DNA from: Hoeflea sp.
Lineage (GTDB): Bacteria > Pseudomonadota > Alphaproteobacteria > Rhizobiales > Rhizobiaceae
Length of the DNA stretch: 64,000 bases
Assembly (NCBI GenBank): GCA_020637795.1
Contig: JACKJT010000001.1
Span: 558,001 to 622,000, forward strand
Direction of reading: 5' to 3'
Of this stretch, positions 61,279-64,000 are shown in pieces. The notes below the pieces were generated by a model. The model saw only the letters and a program-made list of their open reading frames with translations. It made no database searches and was not told the origin of the DNA. The position numbers and the translations under genes were made by a program. Within the stretch, counting starts at the first letter, position 1; every line of letters begins with the position of its first letter.

Positions 61279-62196
61279 TCAGCCGCCGGCAATCCCCAGC
61301 AGCCGCACGTCGAGATCATGCAGGAAGGTCCGGATCACGCTGGCGTTGAGCCCGAGGTCGTGATCGCCGTCGCGCGTTGCCGAGCGCATGTCGACGAAGG
61401 TGGTCTCCTCCTCTTCCGACAGGCGGACGAGGATATCGAGCGGGATACCGAGCACCAGCGTCTTGGTGCGATACTGGATCAGGGCAAATGTCGGAAGCGG
61501 AGCGAGCGGTTCGTTCTCGATATCCGGGCGCGGCGCAGGCAGGGGCGCGCGCGCTGGATCCGCTTCTCCGTTCGAGGTGATTGCCCCGGCCTGGGACCCG
61601 CTTCCGGCCGCACTCGGCTCCAGCCCGTCGACGAGAGCCTCGACCCCGATATTGGCAACCGGCGTCCACTTCTTCTCCTGTGCCACGGCCTGGACCGCAA
61701 TCAGCACGCGGTCGATCGCACCTTCGTAGCGGCGACCGGTGATTTGCGGATAGGCTCCGGCCTGCAATTGCCGCTTGGCCGGATCCGAGCCATCGGAACG
61801 CGGCAACCAGGATCGGGCAATTTCCGGTTCCTCGAGCCATTCCGGCGGATTGGCCACATCGGTGGAAATATCGTGAATTCTCGGGAGCAGCACGAAGCGG
61901 CTGGCCGCCAGCCCGACTGGAATGAGAATCAGCAGCGCCATGACCATGCCGCTGAAAGAGGCATGGCCGCCTTTCGCGCCGATGTGCCAGAGCATGAAAA
62001 AGCCGATCATCGACAGGCCCAGCACCAACACCGAAATGAGTGTCGCCATCAGGACGGCGGCGATAGCATTGGGCATGTCGAGCATGCCGATCCGGTGCAG
62101 TACAAGGGCCATCAATGCCAGCAGAAGGGCGAAACGGCCCAGCCTGCGCGACCAGGTGGCGGCAATTGAGCGGGGACGGACGGGACGGAAGGGCAT
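61279..62196 (-). CDS. DUF1499 domain protein
   Basis: This is a 305-residue protein with three or four N-terminal membrane segments (within about residues 20-105) and a C-terminal DUF1499 domain, which ends in the conserved VDMRSATRDGDHDLGLNA. A Pro/Ala-rich stretch separates two parts of that domain. Its role is unknown. It converges with the MBL gene, eight bases away. Confidence 0.8.
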   Translation of the reverse strand: MPFRPVRPRSIAATWSRRLGRFALLLALMALVLHRIGMLDMPNAIAAVLMATLISVLVLGLSMIGFFMLWHIGAKGGHASFSGMVMALLILIPVGLAASRFVLLPRIHDISTDVANPPEWLEEPEIARSWLPRSDGSDPAKRQLQAGAYPQITGRRYEGAIDRVLIAVQAVAQEKKWTPVANIGVEALVDGLEPSAAGSGSQAGAITSNGEADPARAPLPAPRPDIENEPLAPLPTFALIQYRTKTLVLGIPLDILVRLSEEEETTFVDMRSATRDGDHDLGLNASVIRTFLHDLDVRLLGIAGG

Positions 62197-62375
62197 GGCG
62201 CGGCCAGGGTCTCCGGGCGGGTGGAGCGCGGGATGCGCGACTGGTTGTGGTTGAATTCATTAGCCGTTCATGGCTGCCGCGGCAAGCGTCTCACTTCAGC
62301 CATGCTTGATGCCGAAGATCGGCTCGGGGGGTAGATCAGACCGGACAGGTTTTGAGGTTCCGAAGGAGATCCACC

Positions 62376-62828
62376 ATGGCGGCAGACGCCCAGACAATGC
62401 CCGTTTACGGCCCGACACGGCCGTTTGACATGATTGCTGCCGGGCCCACGCCCCTCGCCTCGCGCGTTTTGGCGGAGCCGGCGCAAACCCCACAGAACAA
62501 GCACCAGGCGCCGCTGGCGCTGGATCTCGTCGAACTCGATCTGGCGCTCGACCTCAGCGACATCGCCGATCGCGGCTTTGCCGACGCGGTGGCCGACGCC
62601 GCCAAGGTGATCGGCGGAGAATTCCTCTTCGACCTGCCTGCCTCCGGGCTGGTGGAGGAAGCCCAGAGGATTGCGGTTGTCTGCCTCTCGCGCGACAATG
62701 GCGGGCGCTTCGGACTGGTGCTGCTCAGCGCCGGCGGCGACCGGGTCGAAACAGCCGAAGCCGACGAGGCGACGGCGGGTCTCGTGCAATTTGCCAGGGC
62801 GTTCGTGGCGGTGCTGGAAAAGCTCTGA
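62376..62828 (+). CDS. Hypothetical protein, unknown function
   Basis: This is a 150-residue protein with no recognised domain. It is likely soluble, with an unstructured N-terminal third rich in Pro and Ala, then an acidic helical stretch (ALDLVELDLALDLSDIADRG). AAGGAGA lies before the ATG at 62376, so translation is well supported. It precedes the aconitase X gene by 77 bases and might be co-transcribed with it. Confidence 0.6.
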   Translation: MAADAQTMPVYGPTRPFDMIAAGPTPLASRVLAEPAQTPQNKHQAPLALDLVELDLALDLSDIADRGFADAVADAAKVIGGEFLFDLPASGLVEEAQRIAVVCLSRDNGGRFGLVLLSAGGDRVETAEADEATAGLVQFARAFVAVLEKL

Positions 62829-62905
62829 CTGGCTGTTTGAAGCCTTTTGCGAACCCCGGTTAGCGGCTAGTCTCGCCCCAACCATGCAAGCGACGGGACC
62901 GGGCT

Positions 62906-64000
62906 GTGGAACTGAGTGCGACTGACCGCGAGATCATCAACGGAGACCACGGCCGCGCCGCGTCGGATGCTCTGCAGCTGGTGCTCAGATTCGCCGAGGC
63001 CGTCGGCGCCCCGCGGCTGCTCTCCTGCGCCAGCGCCCATGTCGACGGCTGTCTCTATCACGGCCAGGCAAGCCTCGATTTCGTCGAACGCTTCGTGGCG
63101 CTCGAGGGCCGGGTCAAGGTTCCGACAACGCTTAATGTCGGCTCGGTCGATCTCATCCACCCCGAACTCTTCATCGGTGATGCGGCGCTCGGAGCGGCCG
63201 GAAAGCGGCTGATGCAAGCCCATATCGAACTCGGCTGCACGCCGAGCTTCACCTGCGCGCCTTACCAGACCTTGCTCAGGCCCCGCTTCGGCGACCAGCT
63301 CGCCTGGGCCGAATCCAACGCCATCGTCTTTGCCAATTCGGTCATCGGCGCGCGCACCAACCGCTACGGCGATTTCATCGATCTTGCCTGTGCGCTGACC
63401 GGCCGCGTCCCCGATTACGGGCTGCACCGGAGCGAGAACCGCCGCGCGAAAGCGATCGTCGAGGTCCACGGCTTCGACGAGGCGGGACCGGACCAGGCCG
63501 GCGGGCTTGCGGTGGCGGCGGGACTGTTCACCGGCAAGCATTGCGGCGACGCGATCGCCGCCATCACCGGCCTGCCCCGATCGACCAGCGAAGACGACCT
63601 GAAGGCGCTCGGGGCAGCCGCGGCGTCCTCGGGCAGCGTCGCGATGTTTCACGCCGTCGGGCTGACCCCGGAGGCGCCGGACCTTGAAACCGCCACCGGC
63701 AGGATGGACGTGCCGGTGGCCGGGCGACTGGGGCCGCTGGAGGTGGCCGAAACTCTCTCTTCGCTCAGCACGGTGAAGGACGGCGCGGCGCTGACGGCGG
63801 TCGCGCTCGGAACGCCGCATTTCTCGCTCTCCGAATTCGGCCGGCTGATGCCAATGCTCGATCTGGCGCCATTCGCGGTGCCGATCTACGTCAACACCGG
63901 GCGGCACGAGTGGGAGCGGCTCCAAGCCGACGGTCGCGCAGCACGGCTTGAAGAGGCAGGCGTTACGGTGGTGGTCGATACCTGCACCTATGTCACCGCG
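62906..64000 (+). CDS. Aconitase X family protein, 5' part (partial)
   Basis: The reading frame opens at a GTG (62906) and runs uninterrupted to the right edge, giving 365 residues. The protein reads as the aconitase X (AcnX, DUF521) catalytic domain. An early SCASAHVDGCLYHGQASL, the stretch VPTTLNVGSVDLIHP and GCTPSFTCAPYQ are typical. AcnX members act as cis-3-hydroxy-L-proline dehydratases or related mevalonate-pathway dehydratases. The start is uncertain because its ribosome site is weak. Neighbouring genes to the right are not visible, so the small AcnX subunit, if separate, cannot be seen. Confidence 0.85.
   Translation, partial: MELSATDREIINGDHGRAASDALQLVLRFAEAVGAPRLLSCASAHVDGCLYHGQASLDFVERFVALEGRVKVPTTLNVGSVDLIHPELFIGDAALGAAGKRLMQAHIELGCTPSFTCAPYQTLLRPRFGDQLAWAESNAIVFANSVIGARTNRYGDFIDLACALTGRVPDYGLHRSENRRAKAIVEVHGFDEAGPDQAGGLAVAAGLFTGKHCGDAIAAITGLPRSTSEDDLKALGAAAASSGSVAMFHAVGLTPEAPDLETATGRMDVPVAGRLGPLEVAETLSSLSTVKDGAALTAVALGTPHFSLSEFGRLMPMLDLAPFAVPIYVNTGRHEWERLQADGRAARLEEAGVTVVVDTCTYVTA

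Overview
The window is high-GC, densely coded DNA without phage, insertion sequences or CRISPR. Gene content and protein resemblance point to an alphaproteobacterium of the Rhizobiales (Hoeflea/Phyllobacteriaceae-like). Indicators are FnrN, NIPSNAP/ABM and DUF1499 proteins, many FCD-type GntR regulators, BioY and scattered short palindromic intergenic repeats. The left edge carries the 3' end of a probable dxs followed by an AerR/PpaA-like cobalamin-binding protein, a pairing that suggests the edge of a bacteriochlorophyll photosynthesis cluster. This is inference from the edge only.

Layout. 1-5.8 kb: dxs end, AerR-like protein, an MFS transporter, an ArsR regulator divergent from a NIPSNAP/ABM pair, a LysR regulator divergent from a tautomerase, and a truncated oxidoreductase tail. 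5.9-15.5 kb: a translationally coupled operon of a ribose-type ABC importer with an ATP-dependent hydantoinase/oxoprolinase pair (HyuA/HyuB), divergent from a GntR-M24 peptidase-GAF operon. 15.8 kb: tRNA-Pro(CGG). 16.0-21.3 kb: a small membrane protein, an RND efflux pair and mogA. 21.4-23.0 kb: a GMC oxidoreductase.

23.3-35.2 kb is a respiration/copper region. The oxygen sensor fnrN is divergent from a MacB-like ABC exporter operon, with an FNR-type box between them. Beside it are SCO, PCu(A)C and DUF2946-like proteins, a large membrane protein preceded by a 43-bp perfect palindrome, a cytochrome c, CueR and the copper ATPase CopA, with two CueR-type promoters.

35.4-41.3 kb: an overlapping operon of an AMP-forming acyl/acetate-CoA ligase, a fused E1 alpha-beta 2-oxoacid dehydrogenase, a lipoyl E2 and an acyl carrier protein, with a cupin upstream. 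41.5 kb: mobA. 42.5-52.0 kb: a likely catabolic island with a class III aminotransferase, a gamma-glutamyl ligase of the glutamine synthetase family, an SDR, two GntR regulators, a polar amino acid ABC importer lacking its own ATPase, and a gamma-glutamyltransferase without a signal peptide. Together they read like an alternative gamma-glutamylated amine or amino acid pathway. 52.2-59.1 kb: an amide/branched-chain-type ABC importer operon ending in an amidase, with a divergent TetR regulator. 59.3-64 kb: tRNA-Gln(TTG), bioY, an MBL hydrolase, a DUF1499 protein, a small unknown protein and the 5' part of an aconitase X gene running off the right edge.

The best candidates for undescribed biology are the ligase-E1 fusion-E2-ACP operon, the gamma-glutamyl island, the hydantoinase plus ribose-type transporter operon, and the FnrN/copper region with its palindrome.
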